NCBI GenBank assembly: GCA_020638175.1
Contig: JACKJA010000002.1
Coordinates: 1,054,001 to 1,118,000 of the forward strand
DNA length: 64,000 nucleotides
Source: Rhodospirillales bacterium
GTDB taxonomy: Bacteria; Pseudomonadota; Alphaproteobacteria; Micavibrionales; Micavibrionaceae
Direction: 5' to 3'
Positions within the stretch are counted from its first letter, which is position 1. The number at the start of each line of letters is the position of its first letter. The notes under the pieces were generated by a model. That model had not been told where the DNA came from. It ran no database searches and saw only the letters and a program-made list of their open reading frames with translations. The translations under genes and the position numbers were made by a program. Of the stretch, positions 1 to 7,412 are shown one piece after another.

Positions 1-951
1 AAGCGTCCCGGCGGAAATATTAATGATATAAACCGCGTCTTTCAGGTTGCTGGCTTTATCGCGCAGGAATTGCAGGCAGCGCAGCAAGACCTGATTATCC
101 AGCGCCGGGACCAGCGCTTCATCGCGGGCCAGCCCCAGATAACGGGCGGCAGGCAGGTATCGTCCGCCTTCTGCGCGCAAACGCCCCAGCATCTCGTACA
201 TCACCGGTTGACGATGGGGCAGCTTGACAACAGGCTGCAGGAAAGCCTCCAGATGGTTGTCGTTCAGGGCGCGGTGGATCATTTCAATCACGGCCATATC
301 GCTGAGGGACGCCGTGTCCGAAGCCATGGCATTGTCCAGACGGCTTTCCGGCGGCGCTCTGTCTGGCGGCGGCGGCAATTCAAAAGAGAACAGGTGGCTG
401 GTATCCGGCACGGCTTTGATAGCGGCCTTGTTTGTGCTGGTTGGCTGATCGCCCATAACGCTCAGGCGCTCGACAATCGTGCCGATCATCCGGCCTTCGG
501 CGCTGGCGGCGGGCGGAAGTTGCCGCCCCTGCGTTTTTACGGTTTCGGCAATCTCGGCCAGTCCATCTTTCAGGGCGGTGATTTCATTGCGGTTGCGGAG
601 CAGTTCGCGCGTCAGCTTTTCATTCTTCGCTTCCAGCTGCGTTACGGTATTCGTGATGTTTTGCTCCCAGCGGCGGCGGGCAATGGCGTCGTAAGCCATC
701 ACGCCGCTCAGGGCCATAAGCGCGGCAATAATCAGGGTGAAATCAAGCGAGGCATAACGACCGATCAGCATCAGGGCCAGCCCGCATCCCCCGGCGGCTA
801 TAGCGGCCTGCAAACGGATCTTGCTGTCGTCAAACACGGCGCGGCTGTCGGCGGGCGGGGGTGTGTGAAACAAGCGCGACCCTTGCGCCTTTGACGGCGC
901 AGGCGTTTTGCGGGAGCCTGATGCGGCTGTTTTAGCTTGTTTGACGGGCAT
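1..951 (-). CDS. tipF: TipF-like EAL-domain protein (3' part outside window)
   Basis: The first 317 residues are visible and the C-terminus runs off the window edge. Seen: a Pro/Ala-rich start, two hydrophobic segments at about residues 48-64 and 70-87, a charged coiled coil at about 100-142, a linker with several prolines, then the start of an EAL domain from about residue 219 (AFLQPVVKLPHRQPVMYEML, 236-255). This order matches TipF, the cyclic-di-GMP-binding protein that helps place and assemble the polar flagellum in Caulobacter. The EAL signature reads E-M-L, and the catalytic half is not visible, so activity cannot be judged. The ATG at 949-951 is the first in frame. It is followed on the same strand only by the window end; pyrD lies 82 bases upstream. 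A generic EAL phosphodiesterase is the alternative. Confidence 0.72.
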   Translation of the reverse strand, partial: MPVKQAKTAASGSRKTPAPSKAQGSRLFHTPPPADSRAVFDDSKIRLQAAIAAGGCGLALMLIGRYASLDFTLIIAALMALSGVMAYDAIARRRWEQNITNTVTQLEAKNEKLTRELLRNRNEITALKDGLAEIAETVKTQGRQLPPAASAEGRMIGTIVERLSVMGDQPTSTNKAAIKAVPDTSHLFSFELPPPPDRAPPESRLDNAMASDTASLSDMAVIEMIHRALNDNHLEAFLQPVVKLPHRQPVMYEMLGRLRAEGGRYLPAARYLGLARDEALVPALDNQVLLRCLQFLRDKASNLKDAVYIINISAGTL

Positions 952-1033
952 AAGGACTCATAGCAAGAGGCCGCCCGAATCGCCAGTAAAGATCAGGAAT
1001 TGACCAATCTTTTCAACATGAAATTGGCAGAGG

Positions 1034-2137
1034 CTATGATGCCTTTTTCAAGGTGGTGCTATCCCGGTGGTCTGCACCCACGGCTTCGCTGATGTGGCTG
1101 TAGCCATCGGCTTTCATCAATGCCAGCAGATCCCGGTTGATTTGCGCGGCGACCCACGGCCCTTGATAAACGATCCCGGTGTAAAGCTGGATCAGGCTGG
1201 CCCCGGCCTTGATTTTTTCATAGGCATCTTTGCCCGATGACACACCGCCCAGCCCGATAATCGGCAGTTTACCACCAGTCAGACGGTAGAAATTGGTGAT
1301 GGATTGTGTGGCCAGATCGCGCACCGGATCGCCGCTCAGTCCGCCTTGTTCGGCGGCAAAATCCTTGGGCAGATAGTCCGGGCGGGCGGTGCTGCCGTTC
1401 GTCAGGGAAATCCCGTCAATACCGGCTTCCAGAGAGGCTTTGGCAAGTTCCTCTTGCTGCGCTTCGCTCAGGTTCGGGCCGAATTTGGCGATAACCGGCG
1501 GCGGGTTGCCGTTACAAGCCTCCTTGGCGGCTTCCATGACTTTTCCTGCCAGGTCCATGAACGGTTCGCGCTGCTGGAGGTCGCAGACACCTTTTACATT
1601 CGGACAGGACACGTTGAACACCAGAAAATCCGCCAGCGGCGCCAGTTCACGGGCGAGCAGGGCGAAATCAGAAGCCGGGTCCGTTTGTCCCTTGTTCATG
1701 CCGATATTAACACCGATTACCCCGGCTGGACGATTTGGATTGTTGCGGAAGGCCTCAAGGTTAGCCTTGAAAGGCGGTAGCCCGTCGCCGGGAAACCCCA
1801 TGCGGTTGATAACGGCGTGGTGCGCCGGATCGCGAAACAGGCGCGGCTGCGGATTGCCGGGCTGTGCTTTGGGTGTCACGGTGCCGATTTCGGTGTGACC
1901 GAAACCCAGCTTCAGGATCGGGCCCATAACCGCGGCTTTTTTATCAAATCCCGCGGCCAGTCCCACCGGGTTGTCAAAGGTCTTGCCCCATAGTGTTACT
2001 TCCAGCGCCGGATCATGCGGCACGTTACAGGGGGGAATTAAACCGGCTTTTAATGCCTTCAGGGTCAGGCCATGAGCTTTTTCCGGGTCAATCAGGAACA
2101 GGGCAGGCTGGGAAAATTTGTAAAGACCAGAAAGCAT
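1034..2137 (-). CDS. pyrD: Dihydroorotate dehydrogenase (quinone), class 2
   Basis: Oxidises dihydroorotate to orotate with FMN and membrane quinone, the fourth step of pyrimidine synthesis. The length (about 367 residues), the N-terminal extension before the barrel and motifs such as GLAAGFDKKA, NRMGFPGDG, VNIGMNKG and IGLGGVSSGKDAYEKI support a class 2 membrane-associated enzyme. The loop that is usually SSPNTPGLRDLQ in this class reads SCPNVKGVCDLQ here, a departure worth noting. Two ATG codons are adjacent (2138-2140 and 2135-2137); the upstream one overlaps the pgsA stop in an ATGA arrangement, which implies translational coupling. It is the second gene of a pgsA-pyrD pair. Function is secure; which of the two ATGs is used is not. 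Confidence 0.93.
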   Translation of the reverse strand: MLSGLYKFSQPALFLIDPEKAHGLTLKALKAGLIPPCNVPHDPALEVTLWGKTFDNPVGLAAGFDKKAAVMGPILKLGFGHTEIGTVTPKAQPGNPQPRLFRDPAHHAVINRMGFPGDGLPPFKANLEAFRNNPNRPAGVIGVNIGMNKGQTDPASDFALLARELAPLADFLVFNVSCPNVKGVCDLQQREPFMDLAGKVMEAAKEACNGNPPPVIAKFGPNLSEAQQEELAKASLEAGIDGISLTNGSTARPDYLPKDFAAEQGGLSGDPVRDLATQSITNFYRLTGGKLPIIGLGGVSSGKDAYEKIKAGASLIQLYTGIVYQGPWVAAQINRDLLALMKADGYSHISEAVGADHRDSTTLKKAS

Positions 2138-2688
2138 CATTCATCATCCTTCATATGGGCAAAGCCGGTTTTTAAATATGTCCAGCCAGTCATAACGGTC
2201 AAACCGGCGGCACACAAGAGGCCAATTTGGCCAATAAACGTCCCCAGCGGTACATAGGGGCCAACCACTAGAATCCCGGTGGCGACCATCTGGATCGTGG
2301 TTTTCCACTTGGCCAGGTTCGTCACGGGCAGTTTGATGTTTTTGGGCCCTAAAAACTCCCGCATGCCCGACACCATGAATTCCCGCGTCAGGATAATCAC
2401 AACCGCCACTGCCCATATCCCGGTAATCCGGTCGACGGAAACCAGCATCAGCAGCATCGTCACCACAAAAATCTTGTCAGAAATCGGATCAAGAAACTTG
2501 CCGAACGGTGTGATTTGATTGAACTTTCGGGCGACCCAGCCATCAAGGAAATCGGTTAGCGCGCCGATCGTGTAAAGTGCAAGGCACGTCCACGCAGCCC
2601 ATTCAAACGGGATGTAAAACAAAACGATAATCACCGGCAGCAACGCCAGCCGGGCAATCGTCAGAATATTGGCAAAATTGTTCATCAT
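2137..2688 (-). CDS. pgsA: CDP-diacylglycerol--glycerol-3-phosphate 3-phosphatidyltransferase
   Basis: Makes phosphatidylglycerophosphate, the first committed step to phosphatidylglycerol and cardiolipin, in the inner membrane. The CDP-alcohol phosphotransferase signature DGWVAR followed eight residues later by GKFLDPISDK is present, with several hydrophobic segments along about 183 residues, the usual size. A longer reading frame would begin seven residues earlier, but the MMNNFANILTIAR start fits the family, which begins close to the first membrane segment. The stop overlaps the pyrD start by four bases. A strong terminator lies just upstream and ends the ctrA transcript, so pgsA must have its own promoter in or after that hairpin. 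Confidence 0.92.
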   Translation of the reverse strand: MMNNFANILTIARLALLPVIIVLFYIPFEWAAWTCLALYTIGALTDFLDGWVARKFNQITPFGKFLDPISDKIFVVTMLLMLVSVDRITGIWAVAVVIILTREFMVSGMREFLGPKNIKLPVTNLAKWKTTIQMVATGILVVGPYVPLGTFIGQIGLLCAAGLTVMTGWTYLKTGFAHMKDDE

Positions 2689-2711
2689 CTGCTCTGTATA
2701 GCAGATCATTC

Positions 2712-2741
2712 ACAAAAAAACACCCGTTTGTAACGGGTGTC
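2712..2741 (-). terminator. Rho-independent terminator after ctrA
   Basis: Read on the minus strand: ACACCCGTT, a 3-base loop, AACGGGTGT, then a run of seven T. It lies 28 bases beyond the ctrA stop and just upstream of pgsA, so it separates the two transcripts. Confidence 0.85.
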
Positions 2742-2768
2742 TTTGAAGAATTTTCAGGCGGCGGCTGT

Positions 2769-3479
2769 TTAGGCGTTGGCCGCTTTCTGCTTGGCCTTTT
2801 CGGCCTCCGGATCGCGCAGGACATAGCCGCGGCCCCAGACGGTTTCGATATAGTTATCGCCGCCTGCGGCATTCTGGATTTTCTTGCGCAGCTTGCAGAT
2901 GAATACGTCGATAATTTTGACTTCCGGCTCGTCCATGCCGCCATACAGGTGGTTTAAGAACATTTCCTTGGTCAGCGTCGTGCCTTTACGAAGGCTCAGC
3001 AGTTCAAGGATACCGTATTCTTTACCGGTGAGGTGCAGCGGCTTGCCGGCAACTTCGACGGTGCGTGTATCAAGGTTGACTTTCACTTTGCCGGTGACGA
3101 TTTCGCTTTGCGCGTGGCCCTGGGAGCGGCGGACAATCGCCTGAATCCGGGCGACCAGCTCGCGCTTATCAAACGGCTTGGTCAGGTAATCATCGGCACC
3201 AAAGCCCAGTCCTTTGATCTTGTTATCCAGTTCGGAAAGCCCGGACAGGATCAGGATCGGCGTTTCGACCTTGGCGGCGCGCAGGCGTTTGAGCACTTCA
3301 TAGCCGTCCATATCGGGCAGCATCAGGTCGAGAATGATAATGTCGTAATCGTAAATCTTGCCGATTTCCAGGCCATCCTCGCCCAGATCGGTGGTGTCCA
3401 CGATATAGCCTTCGGATTTGAGCATCAGCTCAATCGACTTGGCGGTGGATGTATCGTCTTCTACCAATAATACGCGCAT
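2769..3479 (-). CDS. ctrA: Cell-cycle response regulator CtrA
   Basis: OmpR-family DNA-binding regulator that controls the cell cycle and early flagellar genes in alphaproteobacteria. The receiver domain (about 1-115) has the acidic pair E7-D8-D9, the phosphoacceptor D51 in ILDLMLPDMDGYEV and the switch lysine in YLTKPFDKREL. The winged-helix domain (about 125-230) contains the family-typical segment DEPEVKIIDVFICKLRKK and ends GRGYVLRDPE. The 236-residue length is normal. The C-terminus is QKAANA; in Caulobacter a C-terminal alanine pair is needed for ClpXP proteolysis, so the related but not identical end is of interest. CckA, the kinase that feeds CtrA through ChpT, is in the same window at 51904. 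It is divergent from fliI across a 250-base region rich in TTAA pairs. Confidence 0.97.
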   Translation of the reverse strand: MRVLLVEDDTSTAKSIELMLKSEGYIVDTTDLGEDGLEIGKIYDYDIIILDLMLPDMDGYEVLKRLRAAKVETPILILSGLSELDNKIKGLGFGADDYLTKPFDKRELVARIQAIVRRSQGHAQSEIVTGKVKVNLDTRTVEVAGKPLHLTGKEYGILELLSLRKGTTLTKEMFLNHLYGGMDEPEVKIIDVFICKLRKKIQNAAGGDNYIETVWGRGYVLRDPEAEKAKQKAANA

Positions 3480-3509
3480 AATTTTGAACCCTTTTTGTTT
3501 AACTTTCTG

Positions 3510-3573
3510 GCATCCTGAGCGTAGCGAAGGATCTTATTACAAGGCACCAGTTTCTTCGTTTCACTCAGAATGA
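3510..3573. repeat. REP-like imperfect inverted repeat
   Basis: Two arms of about 20 bases face each other: GCATCCTGAGCGTAGCGAAG at 3510-3529 and CTTCGTTTCACTCAGAATGA at about 3554-3573, which is its approximate reverse complement, with about 24 bases between. The shape and the CTGAG...CGAAG core resemble dispersed intergenic palindromes common in alphaproteobacterial genomes. Only one copy was noticed in this window. Confidence 0.6.
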
Positions 3574-3588
3574 CAGGAAAAGAATCTG

Positions 3589-3603
3589 TTAATCTTTATT
3601 AAC
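3589..3603. promoter_or_regulatory. Possible CtrA site, TTAA-N6-TTAAC
   Basis: TTAA at 3589-3592, six bases, TTAAC at 3599-3603. The textbook CtrA box is TTAA-N7-TTAA, so the spacing is one base short. It lies about 110 bases upstream of ctrA, which autoregulates in Caulobacter, and 128 bases upstream of fliI. A GAATC (GANTC, the CcrM methylation sequence) is three bases away at 3582-3586. Confidence 0.5.
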
Positions 3604-3618
3604 AATATTTTACCAGAG

Positions 3619-3633
3619 TTAAGAAAGGTTAAC
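3619..3633. promoter_or_regulatory. Second possible CtrA site, TTAA-N6-TTAAC
   Basis: TTAA at 3619-3622, six bases, TTAAC at 3629-3633. It has the same six-base spacing and the same following C as the site 30 bases away, three helical turns apart, so the two would lie on the same face of the DNA. Confidence 0.5.
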
Positions 3634-3730
3634 AAGTTGGTAATCAGTTTTCAGTTATCGGTTATCGGAAAAGCCGAAAACTGTTACAGTGTAACTCTGG
3701 TAACGAAGCACAGATAACAGATCGTAAAAA

Positions 3731-5056
3731 ATGGACCGTCTATCCGAACAAGCCGCCGCCACCATCGCCGCCATGCCCGACCATGAGGTCTACGGGCGGG
3801 TGACAAAGGTGCTTGGCTTGTTGGTTGAAATCGCCGGGTTTGGCGCGGACCTTTCGATTGGCTCGCACGTCCATCTGCGCCCGAACAAGGGCACCGATAT
3901 TCCTTGTGAAGTTGTGGGGTTCAAGGACGGTCGGGCGCTGTTGATGCCCTTTGGCCTGCTGGAGGGGGTATCGCTGGGCTGTCCGGCGATCATTCAGCAC
4001 GGCAATCCGGTGATTATGCCCGATGAAACATGGCTGGGCCGGGTCATTAACGGCATGGCGCAGCCCATCGACGGGAAAGGCCCGCTGCAGCAGGGGGGGC
4101 ACCCGGTTCCGCTGCGTAACGCCCCGCCGGCCCCGCACAGCCGCCAGCGCATGGGCAAACAGCTCGACCTGGGGGTGCGGGCGGTTAACACGTTTCTTGC
4201 GACCTGTAAGGGCCAGCGGATGGGGATCTTCTCCGGTTCCGGCGTCGGGAAATCGGTCCTGCTGTCAATGATGGCCCGCTATACCGAAGCCGAGGTCGCC
4301 GTGATCGGTCTGGTCGGTGAACGGGGACGCGAAGTACAGGAATTCCTCGAAGACGATCTGGGGCCGGAAGGACTTAAAAAATCCGTTGTTATTGTCGCAA
4401 CAGGTGATGAGCCCGCTTTGATGCGGCGGCAGGCCGCTTACGTGACGCTGGCCGTCGCCGAATATTTCAGGGACCAGGGCAAGCAGGTGCTATGCCTGAT
4501 CGACTCGGTCACACGCTTTGCCATGGCGCAGCGGGAAATCGGACTGTCCTCGGGCGAACCGCCGACATCCAAAGGCTATCCGCCAACCACATTTGGCGAG
4601 CTTGCCCGCCTGCTGGAACGCGCCGGGCCGGGCGCGCCGGGTACAGGGGCGATTACCGGACTGTTTGCCGTGCTGGTGGAAGGCGATGACACCAACGAGC
4701 CTGTATCTGATGCCGTGCGCGGGATTGTTGACGGGCATATCGTCATGGAACGCGAGATTGCCGACCGGGGACGCTATCCGGCGATTGATGTGTTGAAATC
4801 CGTCTCCCGTTCTATGCCCAAAGCTTTGACCGACGAGCAAAACGCAATCCTGAGACGGGCAAAACAGGTCGTCACATCCTACGAGAATATGGAAGAGCTG
4901 ATCCGGCTGGGTGCCTACCGCAAGGGCAGCGATCCGGCGGTGGACGAGGCCATACGTCTGTATCCGGCGATCGAGGAATTCCTGACCCAGAACAAAGATG
5001 ATTGCACGACAATCGACGAGAGCTTTGCCCGGTTGGCGGGGATTGTAAATGGCTGA
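3731..5056 (+). CDS. fliI: Flagellar export ATPase FliI
   Basis: Hexameric ATPase of the flagellar type III export apparatus, which unfolds and delivers substrates to the FlhA/FlhB gate with FliH and FliJ. The P-loop GSGVGKS is at about residues 169-175, followed by GERGREVQEFLEDDLG, the Walker B region (LIDSVTRFAMAQREIGL) and the type III ATPase segment GEPPTSKGYPP. The length of 441 residues is usual. It overlaps fliJ by eight bases, so the pair is coupled. No strong Shine-Dalgarno sequence precedes the ATG. It is the first gene of a short plus-strand unit divergent from ctrA, an arrangement that puts it next to likely CtrA sites. Confidence 0.97.
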   Translation: MDRLSEQAAATIAAMPDHEVYGRVTKVLGLLVEIAGFGADLSIGSHVHLRPNKGTDIPCEVVGFKDGRALLMPFGLLEGVSLGCPAIIQHGNPVIMPDETWLGRVINGMAQPIDGKGPLQQGGHPVPLRNAPPAPHSRQRMGKQLDLGVRAVNTFLATCKGQRMGIFSGSGVGKSVLLSMMARYTEAEVAVIGLVGERGREVQEFLEDDLGPEGLKKSVVIVATGDEPALMRRQAAYVTLAVAEYFRDQGKQVLCLIDSVTRFAMAQREIGLSSGEPPTSKGYPPTTFGELARLLERAGPGAPGTGAITGLFAVLVEGDDTNEPVSDAVRGIVDGHIVMEREIADRGRYPAIDVLKSVSRSMPKALTDEQNAILRRAKQVVTSYENMEELIRLGAYRKGSDPAVDEAIRLYPAIEEFLTQNKDDCTTIDESFARLAGIVNG

Positions 5057-5486
5057 TCTCGATCCCCTCATCCGCTTTCGCAAATACGGCGTCGAGGAAA
5101 AACAGCGCCTTCTGGCCCAGCTTTTCCGCGAAATGCAGGAACTGGAAGCGCAAAAATCCCAGATCGAAGAGCAAATGGACACGGAAACCGCTATGGCCGA
5201 AGAGCTGGGGCAGGCGGAAACATTGGCCTATCTGGGCCGTTATCTGGAGGGGGCGCGGCTGAAACTGCGCGGGATCGAAGCGGCCATCAATAAAATGGAA
5301 GCGCGGATTGCGCTGGCGCAGGAAGATATGCGTGCCGCCTTTGCGGAAATGAAAAAAATCGAAATCGTCGACCGCAACCGGCAGGAACGCGAGGATGCGG
5401 AGCTGAAGGCTAAGGAGACTCGGGAGCTGGATGATATCGCCATCGACCAGTATCGCCGGAATCTGGTGGAAGAATCGTCGAACTGA
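5049..5486 (+). CDS. fliJ: Flagellar export chaperone FliJ
   Basis: Small coiled-coil protein that binds the FliI ring and links it to FlhA. The 145 residues are almost entirely charged heptad-like helix (EKQRLLAQLFREMQELEAQK, later EDMRAAFAEMKKIEIVDRNR), which is how FliJ looks; primary sequence is poorly conserved in the family. The identification rests on this and on the eight-base overlap with fliI. Its last 77 bases overlap, on the other strand, the end of the GGDEF-like gene at 5410-7353. Confidence 0.85.
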   Translation: MADLDPLIRFRKYGVEEKQRLLAQLFREMQELEAQKSQIEEQMDTETAMAEELGQAETLAYLGRYLEGARLKLRGIEAAINKMEARIALAQEDMRAAFAEMKKIEIVDRNRQEREDAELKAKETRELDDIAIDQYRRNLVEESSN

Positions 5487-7353
5487 CTCTGGCTTCCGCC
5501 ATTAATTGTTGGCGTTCTTCCATTGTATCGCCGCGCCGTATAGAGTCTCTCAAGGCGCTGATATTCTGGTCAATAGCCTCATAGGTGTCGTTGACAAAGC
5601 GCCCGATTCGGATCTTGTTGGCGGCAATGTCTTCTAAAAGCACATCATGGCGGATAACCGTAATATTTAAGCCGCTTTCGGTTTTCTGACGGTCGGGTTT
5701 GTCGCTTTTGACGGTGCCCAGCGTCCCGGGATAGCCATGACCGATAATCTGGGAAAGCGGCATGTTGTTGGCAATGGTTACTTTTTTCTGCAAGCGCTCC
5801 GACAAAACATCAAACTTTGCCGGTTTAACGGGAGGAAATCCCAGAATAACGAACTGCCCGCCGCCATAATGGGCGATTTGCACATGCTCCGGGTCGATGC
5901 CCATCTCGGAGAGCGTTTTGTCTATAAGCTGTTCCCGGACATATCCCAGCAACTTATCGGCATTGTCTTGTCCGCCAAGGGCATTGAAACCGCCAAGATT
6001 ATGGATGTTGAGGCCAAGCGCCGATATGGTGGCTTGCGGATCGCGTCCCTGTGCATGCCAGTGCTGCAGGGCAATTTTGGTGTTCACAACAGCCAGTGCA
6101 GGCAGGTCATGGCCCATCAGGGCATTGGTCGCATGATCGATTCCGGGATAAGGGGACAACCGGAACATCAGGAGATTTTTAAAATGAGGGGACATGTTTT
6201 CCAGCGCCGGACTTGTTTCACTTAATGTGTAAATAAATTCACGGAACAGGCTTTTCTGAAGCTGCGCACGCGAGGGATAATCATGAAAATCATGGTGTGA
6301 CTGCAAAGTATGAAGCGGATGTTTGGCTGTGCGGTCTTCCGGCTTGATCTGGAAGGCCGTTTCCCACTTTTTAAACACGGCTTCTGCATTTTTCAGACTG
6401 TCCTGGGCGATTGCCGTCGCTCCAAACCGTCGCGACAGTCGATCTTTAGAAATGCCGGGGCGGCTCCTGTCGTAATTCGACAGGGACTCGAATTGCTTTT
6501 GGCCCAGCCATCTTTTGCGCAGACTTATCTGTTTATCGGCCTTTTTGCTTTCTTCGCCAAAGCTTTGCGCATCGGTAACATCCGGCAGGTAAACATAGTC
6601 CAGCGCCCCGCCATACCCCCGGCGGCGGCGGTTGTGTGGCTCTTTTCCGTGCGGATGTTCGTTTAACCCGGCTTCTTTGACAAAAGTGGTGATCTGTTTT
6701 TCTATTTTTTTGATCCGGCTTTCAATATCGTGGCGGTTCAGGCCGGAAACGGCCAGCATAGCCTCATCGCCGCCAGAACGGGCCTTTTCAACGATATGTG
6801 GTCCAAAATTATCGGCAATGATCGCCGTCAAAATCCGTGTGGCCCGGTCGGTGAGTGTTTTGGCTTGCTGTTCGGCATCCCGGCGGGAAATGCCCGCCAG
6901 CTTGGATTGCTTTAAAAGCTGTTTGTACAGGTTGTTGGTGCCGCCCATATTGGTAATGTCGAGTTTGACGAGTGCTGCCGGCTGTCCGAGAATCCGGGAT
7001 TGCAACGCGGTCAGGCCCACCATGCGGGGCACGATCGGTTTTTGCCGCCACCCCGTCAGGTGTTCCGGGGGCTCCAGATCAGCCATAAAATTTCTCAGAT
7101 GGTTCAAAACATCAGCCTGTTGTGCGCGCCGGGCCGGATTCCCATCATCAGCCAAAGCCAGCAACAGCCTGTTTTCGAGATGATCCGGCGATATAATGGC
7201 GCCTTTGCTGCGTATGGTTTGTTCAAGTTTTTCCTGAACATACGCGGGCGTCTGGCCGCGGGCCTCGGCCAGCGCATGCAGCCACGAACGTAGTGAACGC
7301 TCATAGGGAAAAGATTTTTCCCAAACGGGATTTTCTGTATCCGTCTCCGGCAC
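5410..7353 (-). CDS. Uncharacterised protein with two divergent GGDEF-like modules
   Basis: 647 residues; not recognised as a named family. Two segments look like diguanylate cyclase (GGDEF) folds: the first has VKLDITNMGG at about 129-138 and SGGDEAML at 193-200; the second has LGLNIHNLGG at 446-455, helix residues GGQDNADKLLGYV and AHYGGGQFVIL at 495-505. The first keeps GGDE but ends in A; the second reads GGGQF, losing the metal-binding D and E. A basic linker (RRRRGYGG, about 242-249) and a His-rich helix separate them. No signal peptide or membrane segment is seen, so it is probably cytoplasmic. The start is GTG at 7351-7353 with AAGG about eight bases upstream. Given a polar-flagellum locus with a TipF-like protein, a cyclic-nucleotide sensor role is plausible but only inferred. 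Confidence 0.6.
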   Translation of the reverse strand: MPETDTENPVWEKSFPYERSLRSWLHALAEARGQTPAYVQEKLEQTIRSKGAIISPDHLENRLLLALADDGNPARRAQQADVLNHLRNFMADLEPPEHLTGWRQKPIVPRMVGLTALQSRILGQPAALVKLDITNMGGTNNLYKQLLKQSKLAGISRRDAEQQAKTLTDRATRILTAIIADNFGPHIVEKARSGGDEAMLAVSGLNRHDIESRIKKIEKQITTFVKEAGLNEHPHGKEPHNRRRRGYGGALDYVYLPDVTDAQSFGEESKKADKQISLRKRWLGQKQFESLSNYDRSRPGISKDRLSRRFGATAIAQDSLKNAEAVFKKWETAFQIKPEDRTAKHPLHTLQSHHDFHDYPSRAQLQKSLFREFIYTLSETSPALENMSPHFKNLLMFRLSPYPGIDHATNALMGHDLPALAVVNTKIALQHWHAQGRDPQATISALGLNIHNLGGFNALGGQDNADKLLGYVREQLIDKTLSEMGIDPEHVQIAHYGGGQFVILGFPPVKPAKFDVLSERLQKKVTIANNMPLSQIIGHGYPGTLGTVKSDKPDRQKTESGLNITVIRHDVLLEDIAANKIRIGRFVNDTYEAIDQNISALRDSIRRGDTMEERQQLMAEARVSSTILPPDSGDTGRWRYHPAPESP

Positions 7354-7412
7354 GGTTTAAACCTTAATCTATATCACATGTTAAGATTATGAAAATAAAG
7401 TAAATAAAGACT

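Noticed and set aside
1304..1780. Plus-strand open frame of 158 codons
   Set aside because: It is antisense to pyrD, which is a clear enzyme; the product has no recognisable features.
4490..5182. Minus-strand open frame of 230 codons
   Set aside because: Antisense to fliI and fliJ; no features of a real protein.
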